NCBI GenBank assembly: GCA_930367205.1
Contig: OV884015.1
Span: forward strand, 80,615,341 to 80,679,340
Source: Acanthosoma haemorrhoidale
Taxonomy: Eukaryota > Arthropoda > Insecta > Hemiptera > Acanthosomatidae
Direction of reading: 5' to 3'
DNA: 64,000 nucleotides
The notes below the pieces were generated by a model. The model saw only the letters and a program-made list of their open reading frames with translations, had not been told where the DNA came from and did no database searches. A program made the position numbers and the translations under genes. This document shows, in pieces, positions 1 to 11,430 of this stretch (position 1 is the first letter of the stretch; each line of letters starts with the position of its first letter).

Positions 1-1385
1 AATTCCAACTCTGATCTAGTGAAAGAAACCCATCCTAACCTCTTTACATTCTTGTGTATATTTCTCAATAGCTAAATAAACCGGGGCTTAGAAACCAAAA
101 AAAATAGTAATACTGTCTAGATCACTTGATCGAAGAAAATTATATTATACAAATACATTAGAATAGACAACAACAATATTAAACAATATTGCATACCTCC
201 ATAAACTCTACAAAATATAGCATAGCTGCAGTAAATATTAGAAACACCTAAGTGGAATTTTTGTTCATAGAGATTCATTCTAGATTGTAAATAGTGTTTT
301 AATTTCTAAAAATATCAAAATAAAAGGGTTTATAAAACAGAACAAATGAAATGGTAGTACTAGTCTAATGAAGTCCCAATACTTAACGCATATTGTTTAA
401 TAGGGAAAAGAGAGAACAAAAATTATTTTTTAACCAAGAATAATTTGCCCTTTGTTGCGTTTATTTTTAGCGATTCCCAACAATTAAAAATTTCATACTA
501 AACATTTTTATTACTACTAAATAATTTATCCTTATTACATTGTATGTTACATGATATAGCATAACATATAAATCTAAAATGTACAATAGTTTTTAATTCA
601 TATGTATGAAAAACAAAACAGAAAATCTAAAACCAACAGTTTTAGTGACGTTAAACCTTAAGCTCACATCGGAAGGTCAAGATCATTAATTTGGACGAAT
701 TTGTTTTATTTTTAACACCGTGGGGACACGAAAAGGAATTACTCTGCAAGCATCATGACTGTAAAAAAAAAAAAATGGCGTGTAAAGCTACGGTATTCAA
801 CGTGGCATCTAGTAAAAAAAGTAATTGATGCGACATTGAAGTACTGAAAAACAAACGCAATCGATATCCGTTGACTTTTTGCAACCCGTCTACATGTATC
901 AGAAAAAATCCGATAAAGAAACTCAATACTATTCTTCAATATATATTTTTTTTTTTTACAGTTACTCCTAGTAAAAGGATCCGCTCACCCCAAATAAATT
1001 CCTTTATTTTTCCCTTATCCATAATCTTAACAATTTGAGAGCTAAAGGAAAAAAAAACAAAACAAAAAAACTTCAATATTTTTAGATATATTGACGCTGT
1101 TGTAGGCAAATTCCTTCAGCGTGTGTAGACTTATAAAAATAGGAACATGCTGCATTCCATCTGAATTTTGATTCTTTTTTTTTTCTTTTTTTTACGGGAG
1201 TTCATTGTCGAATTCAGATATGAGTGGATTCTTTGTTGGTTTATCTGCTTTTGCCTATGAAACAGATATATACAACTAAATCAACATATGCACACAAGGA
1301 AAGTGCACAGTAATGTGACGATGTAATGAGGTTGTGTAACACTGAAGAGTTAGGCAGATTACAGCCGTAACGTTATAAAACACCT
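1..1385. other. AT-rich DNA, no gene seen
   Basis: Homopolymer A/T runs and short open frames only. I find no coding-like stretch, splice-bounded exon or repeat copy. Probably intergenic or intronic. Confidence 0.5.
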
Positions 1386-1646
1386 TCTGCTTGGGTAAAA
1401 CCAAAATGGAATGACGCCGAAGTGATTACACGTTTTACCAGCCTGACCCTCAAGTACCCCCCCCCCCCGAGCTACGAGGAGCGCGATAATGCACCGTTCA
1501 TCACATCATCGCTGAGTGCCGCAAATTCAGAACTGCACGACTAAGAACCGGGGCTACCAGAACGACTCAAAGGAATAAAGCAAGAAAAATTTAATGAAAA
1601 CCCGCTTCACTTCTTTGAACGCATTGGCTTCTACCAACAGATTTAA
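1386..1646 (+). pseudogene. LINE reverse-transcriptase ORF, C-terminal relic
   Basis: Decayed C-terminal end of a non-LTR retrotransposon ORF2. In one frame (1404 onward) it reads WNDAEVIT, followed after a 12-C run (1457-1468) by a second frame reading TVHHIIAECRKFRTARLR (from 1493). This matches the layout of the RNase H and trailing zinc-binding segment of Jockey/R1/I-type LINEs: a (D/E)VI-TR block, then H-H-x3-EC. A one-base shift near 1545-1555 moves the frame again, which then reads ERLKGIKQ...FFERIGFYQQI to a TAA at 1644-1646. Everything upstream (endonuclease, RT core) is missing, so it is 5'-truncated as is usual for LINEs. Seen: the residues and frameshifts. Family knowledge: the motif. 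Inference: which clade. Confidence 0.55.
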
Positions 1647-4600
1647 ATAGATTATGTCACCACTAATAGTAATTTATACTTTGATCCTTGATGTGACGCT
1701 AAATAAGGATTAAAGAAAAAATTTTTTTTAAATATCGATAAAATTTTCATTAGTAAACCTTTTAATTCGTATTGTAAATATTTTACGATTCCTACCCCTG
1801 CAAGCCATAAAAGGTTTCTGACAGAACATCCCATCGATATCGAGCTCCTATAAAATTGGGTAAAAATAGTACAAAGTTTTCTAACTTCTCTATGCGCTTC
1901 ATCAAGTCGAAAAAAAAATATGATTATTGAATAATATAAATTGAATTTTTAAAGCGATTATGTAAAACGAAATTAAGCACGTGGCATAGCAGACTATACA
2001 TAACAAACAAGAATAAACTCACCAAAAGTATTTAAGGACATACAAAATTGCCCTCTTGTACAAATGGAAAGACGGATCGACGCAAAACTAAACGGACTTT
2101 TGTATTTGTTTGTCTTTATATTTGACTATATACTCCAAGAAGCATGGATAAATTTTTTTTTTTTTTGAACAAATAAAACAAAACTCTTTAACCCTAGTAC
2201 GATAAGCATATTTGTATAAACTAGCGCTTTTGGCAGGACACTCATCAATGGGGATGAAACAGTTTTCTGTTGATGTATGTGTAAAAGCCAAAATACCCAA
2301 TACCGCAATAAGTGAACTGTGTAATATGGATTTTGCCACACCGCGGAGATAGAGAAATCACCTGGTCTAGTACCTCAGCCAATAATGTTGCTCTTGACTT
2401 CTCGTTGTTGCGGCGCTTGACACCACCTTCAAGTTCTATAATAACAAGGTATCGGGAAAAACAATACCTCGCGAATAAGCCTCCCGAAATATATCATTAA
2501 TGTTGGGTAATTACACTCCGGCAAGATGGCTACTAGCAGGTGACTCAGACCTCGTTAGGTTAGTCGTCCCTACTCTATCAACCCACCCAGTGGCACGTGA
2601 CCATGACCCAGAACGACGTATTGACTCGAACAGTATATTTCATAAAAAGTTCGTGATTTATGCAAAAAAAAAAATTTGCACTATAAAAAAAATTGTTTAG
2701 GCCACTAGTTTTATGATCTACTTGTAACTCTCAACTCACATACTAAGACCATACAAACAAAAATCATCTACAGATCAAAAAGAAATAACCAAAGTCCAGG
2801 AGAAGGGACTTGAACAATATTTTTTTTTCCCCTAAAGCTATGTATTATAATTTTCATGCTTACGATCATATTATTCAAAATTTAATGATCTTTACATTAA
2901 AGTTACTGTTAATACTCACTAGTGCAAAAAAGTAAAATATGTAATCTAATAAATAAAGATTGTTTAAAATATTCAATTTTATCAAAAGCTAACTTATTTT
3001 ATACCACCGCACAACGTCCGATACTGTACTATTCCCCAACAAAGCTTACCAGAAGTGTAACAGAATATGTTACAAAACCTTCCCAACGCTGAAGAGAGAA
3101 AGAGGAAGAAGATGACCAGATGAACTATATACGGGTCGCCCTTATCTAGGAGAAACGGCAAGGGCGGTCCTATTGGAAACAACGACTTGGCCAACTCCAC
3201 ACTTAAGTCCGGATATTCTCCTATCAGCGCTCGCATCTTCCTCGGGAAAGAGACCTTTGTGTCCTCTTTATTGTAGTAAAGTACCAACAAGGTTTTGTAC
3301 ATAAACATAAACAATGGATATAAACTAAGACTATCGATCACACAGTGTTATCTACCCTCGTTTCAGTTTTAACACCCCTTTGTACGCTTTTGCTACCAGG
3401 TCTTTTTGAGGGCTTAATGTGCCCTTATATGACACAATAGGAAAGTAGTTAAGGACTTTAAACTGTTGAGCTGGACACAATTTATTGTCAAAACCATTTT
3501 ATTAGATTAGAACCATTTTATGAATGGTCCATCGAATAAATTTAGATATTATTCTCTTAAGATTTAAAGAATTTAATAATAATATGAATTATGTCTTTAA
3601 TATTCTATTACTTACATTTTTAATTTTTTAAACCAAAACTTTACACGTTCCAAGGCACGTTAGTGCGTTCAATACATATTTGTGCCAAGGTATACAGAGC
3701 TGGCTATCACTTCTCAGAGATGTATCTGAACCCAAACTGGCAGTCGGGGACTAACCCCTTACTATGATGCTTTGTTATTTATGTTGGAGTTTTAGGGTTT
3801 TGAATAAGATAAATCTTTTATAGAGACATGTAATGATAGAAGGAACTTAAACAAGCCACATGGTACTGTACAACTACTGTAATCGATTATCACTATCAAT
3901 ATCAATATCTACGATACTCACGAATTGCATCGAATTACATCGGTAGTTATGGATAAGAAAAAGCTTGTAAGTTAATGAAATGGGACAGTGCTTTTTCTTC
4001 TTCTAGATTTTCAATAATTGTAAATGCCAACCAAATACTAATAAGCGAATTTATAGGTAATGTGGAATATACCTCCAAAATTTCAGAATGATTTAATCAT
4101 TTTTACTACCGCTGTTGACCCAACAAAAGAACATGAAGATCATCTCGTAATATGAATGAAAGTAGAGCCTCTCTATTTAGGCTAGGATAACCATTCAGTG
4201 GATAACTTTTTCCATCTCAATATTCAAATATAGTTCAAAAACTCATAATAGTTGAGTTACCTCCTTGGAGGTTTGGCGCACTTATAGTTACTGCTTTCAG
4301 TGAATGGAAACTGAAAGCTGGCCAACAGTGTACTGGAATAGAATATTGGTTCTCTCCCCCTAATCTCATGAATAGAACTAATGTGATAATCAAAAAGCGT
4401 TATAAATATTAGCATGTTTAATGCATAAAATATTAATGTTATAGCCATTTCGGCTTTCTCTTCTTTTTTTGATCTTCCTTGATTGTTTGCTAGTCTTTTT
4501 GTTTTGGTTTATCTGCTCTTTTTATGATTTGTCAATGTTGTTCACTTCCGATTCCAGTACTACGATCGATTTTCATGTAATTTTGGTCAAATCTAATGTT

Positions 4601-5150
4601 TTGGGGTTTTGAAAGCGTGGCAGCGGTATTAATTCTACACAAACATATTTTTTTATTCTTAAGAACATCTTCCCGAACACCTACTCTTAAAAAATAACCA
4701 TTGGTGAACGTGATCGTGTAGCTCTGAATTTATTTCTACGGCTATATACTTGATTCAATAATTGACATCTCAAACCATTTTGTATTGTATCCTTGGAAAA
4801 AAACATTTCTATCAGACTTGGCAAAAGACCTATCCTGTTACCAGGTGGCCATTTGCTTGTATCCGTTGTGTGAGTACAGGTAATTGGAGGGGAGAAAATA
4901 CCCATTATCAGAGCTAATATTGTATTGTTTTCAATTTCAGCAGAGCCATTCCCTTTGTGAGATTTCTTCCAAGCCCGAAGGCGGGGTTTCCTTTAGATAC
5001 CTATTGACTAGAACATACACTGCACCAATTAATTGTAACTCACTAAAAACACATCAGAAAAAAACAAACAATACTCAACAATTATTGACTATAATAACGA
5101 TAATAATATTATCTTCTTCATCCTTCAACTGCCCCTGATGTTTCAAGACT
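1647..5150. other. AT-rich DNA with one unassigned open frame
   Basis: Mostly featureless. The only stretch of less AT-rich, longer open sequence is 2994-3341 on the minus strand (115 codons, ATG at 3341). It has no motif I recognise, and both strands there are partly open, so I do not call it a gene. A few microsatellite-like A/T runs are present. Confidence 0.4.
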
Positions 5151-6446
5151 TGGCCTTCTCATTTATGAAAACCTCTGGACCTCACTTCCTGACCACACTA
5201 TGTTTTAGTACGGCCTTGTCAGACCCCACACTCTCCTAGTGGGATTCTCCGCCTTCGTCTCGCTAAAACTAGCACCTCCTTGGAAGAGACCTCTCCCTCG
5301 GCAATCCAGTCTGTCTCTCTCCGGTTCACACTGTCTGATGTGACCACCTCTTAATTACGAATAATTAAAAGTTACCCTCATCTCGGCCTAGAAAATATAT
5401 GTCCATGTTTCCATATGATTTAATAAAGTTACGACGTCAGTGAGAGTGGGGAAGAAGCTAGTGGGAGGAACAGCCGCAGGTCGGACCCATCCCCACCACG
5501 GCTGGCCACCTATATAAGAAACCAGACTAGACCGAATTAGCATAACGAACCGGACCGTCACTTGGAACACTCCTCTCTCCTCTCTCTCTGCACTGACGCT
5601 TGCTGCTCTACTAAAAACCATAGTCTTCTCATTCAACTACCTTTGCATCTCTCTCGCCTAACCTCGCTATCTTTTAGTCCGTCGTTGTCAGACCCCACAC
5701 CTTCCTAGTTGGAATCTTTGCCTTCGTCTCGCTAAAACTAGCACCTCCTTGGGAGAGACGTCTCCCTCGCGGACGACGGTTGCCGTGGCCCTGCAAATTT
5801 ACCTACCAGTGTCGCCCACGGCCTCTCTCCAGTTCACACTCGCCTTTGGGATTCGGACGGATTTCGCCTACACTCAGATACTGAGTGTGGATTCGTGGTC
5901 ATTTCAAGACCACCCTAACTGCCTACCCTATACCTCTTCTCCTGAACATATTGAACTTTCAGGGCACACCTTTTAAGATCTTATGGAGTCAGATCAAAGC
6001 GAATTAAAGCTGCCCACCGACTAGGTCGGCAGCCAAGGTGAAAGACCACAGGTTCACCCACTCTATCTCTTTCTTGGCGCTCGCCGGATGGTGGCTAGAG
6101 GTTGTAGTGACCCTAGCCCGTGGTGGGCGTCTCAGCCATACCTTGGGGACTCACATATCTGTACCCGACACTCGCCTTTGGGATCCAAACGGTTTTCGCC
6201 TGCCAGATACTACTACAGATACCGAGTCTGAATTCGTGGTCATTCCAAGACCACATAAACTACCTACACTACCTACCCTATACCTCTTCTCCTGAACATA
6301 GTGAATTGTCGGGGCACATGCCTATCAAATATGGAGTCAGATAGTAAGACCCGTCATGAAGCAATTGTCCAGGTCATAGCTTAATCAAACCTCACTTCGT
6401 CACCAGGGCTAGGGTATCTAGGCACCCCCCTCGTGACGACCCGACA
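5151..6446 (+). repeat. Composite of diverged LTR-like repeat pieces
   Basis: GC-richer block built of repeated segments. About 5217-5333 is repeated at 5689-5840 (shared GTCAGACCCCACAC and CGTCTCGCTAAAACTAGCAC). About 5848-5968 is repeated at 6173-6322 (shared CGCCTTTGGGAT, TTCGTGGTCATT and CTATACCTCTTCTCCTGAACA). The last ~165 bases, 6280-6446, match the tail of the solo LTR at 38395-38561, including TTGTCGGGGCACAT, ATGGAGTCAGATAGTAA and a final ACGACCCGACA against ACGTCCCAACA. A TATATAAG box at 5512-5519 sits in a plausible U3/R setting. The short frames inside (for example 6038-6295) look incidental. Probably several partial or nested copies of the same LTR family; no TSD was found. Confidence 0.5.
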
Positions 6447-6874
6447 ATGCACTTTATATCAAGTATTTTATTGCTTCATATATAAATATATATACAAATA
6501 AAAATTACATTTCTTTTTAAAAACTAACAGTATTTATAATTTATTTTATTATATTATACAGCACATTCACTGAATATACATTTCTAATCATATATCAAGC
6601 ATGAATGTGAAAATAAAGTAATTAAAAAGATATACGTAAATAAATTAATGTTTAGTAGAATAGTTTATACATGATGACATGACTCTCCTAATAAACCTAA
6701 CTCCCACTATATTGATTCTGAAAGGGTTTTTCACATTTAGAGTATTGTTCCCATAGAAGAAGGGAAAAATCCCGAAGATGATTTTCAGGAATATTGCAAT
6801 ACGTAGAAGTGGAACGTCTAATCGTTCAGATCATTAATTTGATACCTTTTTAAGGTAAAAGTAATTTTATTATT

Positions 6875-6885
6875 ATTATGAAATA
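6875..6885. repeat. Target-site duplication, left
   Basis: ATTATGAAATA, identical to 7960-7970. The two copies bracket the LINE copy at 6886-7959 exactly. Confidence 0.75.
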
Positions 6886-7638
6886 GGCCCCATCCTCTAT
6901 AACCTATACACCGCTGATGTCCCCTCTACTCCCAATACCTTCTTGGCCACATTTGCAGATGACACTGCAGTCTTGTCATCCCACCCAGACCCCGACATAG
7001 CATCCCATAACCTTCAAAAACACCTTGACGAGATCGAGTATTGGTGCAATCAATGGCGGATCAAAGTTAATGAAGCAAAATGCTCCCACATTACCTTCAC
7101 CCTTTGTCGCAAGTCTTGTCCACTAGTTTATTTTAATTCTATTCCTCTCCCTGTATCCGAGACAGTACGGTACTTAGGCTTCCATCTTGACAAACGACTG
7201 ACCTGGAACCCACATACGAGACTAAAAAGACAAGAACTAAACAGACGCTTTGGACAACTGTACAGACTACTTCAAAGGACATCCCATCTCTCAATAGAAA
7301 ATAAACTACTAATCTACAAAGTTATACTGAAGCCAATCTGGACATACGGAATAGAGCTATGGGGGACAGCAAAAAAGTCGAACATCAAGCGTATCCAATC
7401 CTTTCAATCAAAAGTCCTGAGAACAATAGTAAATGCCCCTTATTATTTCAGCAACAAAACCCTTCATAACGACCTTAACATACCCTACATTCTAGAACTC
7501 ATCCCTTCCAAGTTTATGAAATTCCACAGTAGCCTTTCCAACCACCCTAATCCTGTAGCACAGTCATTGCACTGCGCCACTCATCCCTATAATCCTCCTC
7601 GGAGACTGAAACGGCAGTGGCCTCGTGACCTGCTATAA
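6886..7638 (+). pseudogene. Reverse transcriptase, C-terminal part (Jockey-type LINE)
   Basis: RNA-dependent DNA polymerase of a LINE; it would make cDNA at a nicked chromosomal target. The frame starts at the truncation point with GPILYNLYTADVP, the block just before the catalytic motif, followed by FADDTAV (catalytic Asp pair at about 6955-6963), then RYLGFHLDKRLTW and the thumb-region YKVILKPIWTYGIELWG. The frame is open from the 5' junction to TAA at 7636, about 250 codons. A full-length ORF2 of this clade is roughly 900 residues, so only the last quarter is present. No start codon is expected because the copy is truncated; the first in-frame ATG is not a real start. It cannot mobilise itself. 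Confidence 0.85.
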
Positions 7639-7959
7639 ACGCGTGACAGTGGGAGTCCTGGCAATGGCCAGTTTCTCCAATCATGTCCTGAGCGTCTGTG
7701 GCTCTCGCGCTCTTGGTCAGCCTCCACTGGCTAGTATCCGGTGACGCGGCTGACGGAGGAGCGTGGGGGACTTCCCAAGACTCCGCTTTCTCTTCGCGGT
7801 GGATTTGGGGGGTCTCTGGGCTGTCTGTAAATATTGTATGAATGAGCGAGTGAATGATGAACTGTAAATATGGTATGAATGAGAGCATTTATCTTAATTA
7901 CTTATTGCCTTATAAAAGGCAGATTGTAATTTTAGCACAATAAAGGAATTTAACTAACA
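6886..7959 (+). mobile_element. 5'-truncated Jockey-clade LINE (copy 1)
   Basis: Non-LTR retrotransposon copy delimited by an 11-bp TSD. It begins inside the RT domain, carries the C-terminal part of ORF2 to a TAA at 7636-7638, and ends with a 3' UTR of about 320 bases containing AATAAA near its end and no long poly(A). The UTR holds two related units, GTAAATATTGTATGAATGAG (about 7827) and GTAAATATGGTATGAATGAG (about 7864). Three further copies of the same 3' end are in the window: 54174-54785 (plus), 43559-44520 (minus) and 16981-17093 (minus). Confidence 0.85.
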
Positions 7960-7970
7960 ATTATGAAATA
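7960..7970. repeat. Target-site duplication, right
   Basis: ATTATGAAATA, the right partner of 6875-6885. It marks the 3' end of the LINE copy at 7959. Confidence 0.75.
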
Positions 7971-10540
7971 ATTGTCGATGAGTCATCATAAATACTATCA
8001 TGGATCAAACGGAATGAAAACAATGGTTTCTTATACAGTAAACTATGTGCAAGATGGAACATTCAAGTACAAGAGACATACTGGTATGATTTTGATAGTC
8101 TAGGAAGGTACATCACCGCTTATGACTGCCTTCTTCATGAAATTTGCTATGGTCGGTATCACGCTTCCTTTTTCCTCTCCGTTTCAAAAAGAGACCGCTT
8201 GCATTCGCTCAATATGTGCCTGAATTGAGACAGAGAGAGGGTTTCACCAATCATCCGATCCAGAGCTAACCTGTTAATGACAAGCAGAGCAGACTACAAT
8301 TGGAGGAATTGTCCCCTCCTTTCATTAGGTAACCGGTCCACTCAGTCTACTGTTCTCTCTGTTAGCTAACTAGAGAGTCGGGCGAGTCGCTATTACGGGG
8401 GCTCCGTTTGTCATTTCCTAACTGTCTTGGCGACCCACTCAAGCTTCCCTCATTATCAGTTACTAGGGATGAACAGCAAGATAGAGGAAATGACCCTGAT
8501 ATTGTAACAGAAAAACTTGAAAAATGTTGAACCTATGGTGAATTACCGAAGCCAAAGAAAAGGCTCTACTGTCAAACAGCAACGGTAAACGTACTACGAT
8601 TGTAGGCATGGCAATTATGCAAGGGTATATTAATCATAATTCGTCTGCCTTTATTGCTTTATTTATTCCTTTATTGGGGTTTTTGTTGTTGATGGAGGAC
8701 TGTATGACCGACAAAAAAACAAACGAGAAAAAGCCAGGATACGCTGTAGAGGATTTTGGTTTAAAAAACAAACAACTGCCCCTGCTCTGAATTAAAGATT
8801 TACATACTAAATCTGTGTCCCTTTGTAAATATTCCATCAAACGGAAAACAAAATTCGAAGATTTTCCATGTTTGGTGAGCCCACTATGTAAATCACGGGC
8901 CCAATTTTGTTCAAACCAATCCCAAAATCTGTTGCATACTTGACGTAGCGGAGACGGTTCATTACACAAAATAAAGCATTTTATATTAAAAACATCGATT
9001 ATTGTTTTCACTGACATTTAATATTTAATTTTAGAACTTAATCGGGGTTGTGTAAGTAACTCTCGATACGCATATTATTATCCTATTATTAAATTTTTTT
9101 TTATCGTTTGTATACACTTATGGAAAAATATTTCATTAGTTTATGCTTTATTCACAAGAAGTGACCATTTTCTTCTTTCGTCATGTATTGCTTCTGCGGG
9201 CAATGTTACAATACTACTAAATTACATTCCACAGAAACTACTATATTACATATAAAAATAGCCTCTGAAGAAGTGTCCTTCAGGAACGGAGGACGAAAAT
9301 ACTCCTGCTAGAAGAAAACATCACGCATAATTTTATAGTATTTTTTTATTAGTGTAAATGTTGCATTTATAGCTGTGCTACTAAACTGGATTAAATCAGC
9401 TGTATACTAAATTGGCAGTAGAACGATAATGAGATATGCAGAAATATGCTTGGAAATAGGATACTGGAAGATGGACATTTTAGGAGAAAAAATGAATGAC
9501 AAACCACGGATCCTTTTAAAAAACACATAAAAGAATATTTCAGATGAGAAAATTAAAAAAAAAAAACTATGTAAATAGTGAAAAAAATTTGTTAATTAAC
9601 CTTAAAAAAAATCTACTGGGTAATTTTTTTTGTTGGAGTCATCAGGATATGGAACTACCATGAAAAATATCATTCTTCTAAAAATATCACAGGTTAAGTT
9701 ACAGTTGCGAGAACACGATTTTAATGAGAGTTTTAATTAATTTTTATATTTATAGTTTAAAAAAAATAAAACCTAAATTACATGCCCTTTAAAGAAGTTG
9801 AACTATTTAATTTGATGCCCTGCTCGAAATTATAGAAAACATTCTTTAATTTAATTAGCGCCACTTACTCGTGTTCTATGGAGATGGTAATAGATTTTTT
9901 TTGTGTTTATTCAACATCAAATGAGGTCTCTATGTAAACGTACATATCCCCTGGTGACTTAGATTAAGAATTAAGAAGAAAGATTAAGAAAGACAGGCAA
10001 ATATTTGAAAACATGAGGATTTCTTATTTTCTGTGAAATGTCCCCTGTTTGTATAAATAAGTCGAAGCATTTGTTGGGAAATAAGCTTGGGTTCTTGAAA
10101 AAGAGATGTTTATCTTTTCATAAACCCAAGTCAATCATCCTTTCATACGCTTCAACTCATATAGGGTTTCTAATTATAGAGAAAACCATTGATACGCTGA
10201 AACATTGACAATTTGATAGGATCCTGCAGTCATGATTGCTTATGATATTATTTTTGCATGCTTTTCTAGCTGTGATACTAACGTGGGTTACCAAAGTAGC
10301 TGTATACTTAACTCGCCTTAGAATGACTTAGAAACATATGCTTAACAGACGGGGAGGTTTATTCTTTTTACCAAGGTTATAAAATTTATCAAGGTTAGTA
10401 TCTGATGACAAGAGCTGTAACCTGGTACCGCTTCTTGACACCGATCGCAATCTAGTACAAAGATGGTAAGGGAAAACTGACGAAATACTATTAAACATAC
10501 AGCACCAATTTTACCCAGCGAAAGCACTAAAGGGTACATT
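7971..10540. other. No recognisable gene; one unassigned 127-codon frame
   Basis: Mixed AT-rich DNA. The only sizeable frame is minus-strand 8634-9017 (127 codons, ATG at 9017). It contains a Trp-rich stretch, RFWDWFEQNWARDL, but no family I recognise; splice sites and conservation cannot be judged here. At 8230-8460 there is a moderately GC-rich stretch of unknown nature. The rest is A/T-run DNA. Confidence 0.35.
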
Positions 10541-10552
10541 GGCGCCAGTCAG

Positions 10553-11430
10553 GTAATCGTTGACAGACTACGAGCCATCAACATCCAGGTGAACCCGTCG
10601 AAGACACAAGGGATCGTTTACTCGTTCCAGCACGGGGAAAGAAAGCTCCCAACAGTTTCAACATAGACAGGACTGATTACAACCTCGCCCATAACATATG
10701 CTACTTAGGAGTCAACCTAGGCAGGCATATGGCGTTCGGCACGCATCTACAAAAGAAACCGAAAAGAGTACGTAAGACTTACTACTCTCTCCGGTACCTC
10801 ATCTCCGGCCCAGCTGTACCCCTGAGGCTGAAACTGTTGATATATCAGAGCGTTCGTAGGCCAGCACTGCTGTTAGGAACTCCGTTTTTCGGTTTCTCCA
10901 CAAGAGCACCATAAATCAGCTCCAGCAGTTCCATAACAAGATTCTGCGCTCGGCACTGTGCACATGCTTTCCGGGAGATGATGGCTCCCGACATCCATAA
11001 AAAGTTTGAGGTCCCCACCGTCACAGAAGCCATAAGAAGACGACAAATGAAGTTCTTCGACTCAATGAGGCACTGCCAGAATCCTCTCTTCCGTGACCTG
11101 CAACCACCTCCGCTACCAGTTAAGGGCTACTCAGTTGGTCTGGGAAAGCAGACAAGATGGTGGACATTACGGCCCTTGCCCAATCAACAAGACGGGCACA
11201 CCACTGAACGCTACCCGACCCTGAACGAGTCAGAACTACATGCCTAGACAGACTCTAGGCTCAACCTTCAGCCGAGGTCTACCTCACTCCTCAATTCCTT
11301 CACCCAACCTTCAAATAGGTCCCTCTTAGTTAAAATATCCCTTTTACCCCTATAAATTCCATGTTATTTTATTGTACCCCTCTTTTCAAATTTTACGAGC
11401 TTAGAAAAAAACAAGATTTTTTTTTTTTTT
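10553..11430 (+). pseudogene. Second Jockey-type LINE relic (RT thumb to 3' UTR)
   Basis: Relic of another LINE lineage, distinct in sequence from the copies at 6.9 and 54 kb. The first frame reads VDRLRAINIQVNPSKTQ (post-catalytic block). After a shift near 10665 a second frame reads ICYLGVNLGRHMAFGTHLQ and LKLLIYQSVRRPALLLGTPF, the usual YLGV-LD-x and LYKSxxRPxLxYG-W blocks with the Tyr-Gly changed. After a TAA at 10912 the remains continue as LQQFHNKILRSAL and then IHKKFEVPTVTEAI-RR in a further frame. A 3' UTR follows and ends in an A-rich stretch near 11405-11416. At least three frameshifts or stops; non-functional. Truncated before the catalytic ADD. Confidence 0.7.

Noticed and set aside
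2088..2341. Two overlapping minus-strand frames of 71-83 codons
   Set aside because: Overlap each other in different phases through an A/T run; no motif, composition is background.
7547..7888. 113-codon minus frame and its counterparts at 54398-54646
   Set aside because: Antisense shadow of the LINE C-terminus and 3' UTR; repeated only because the LINE is repeated.
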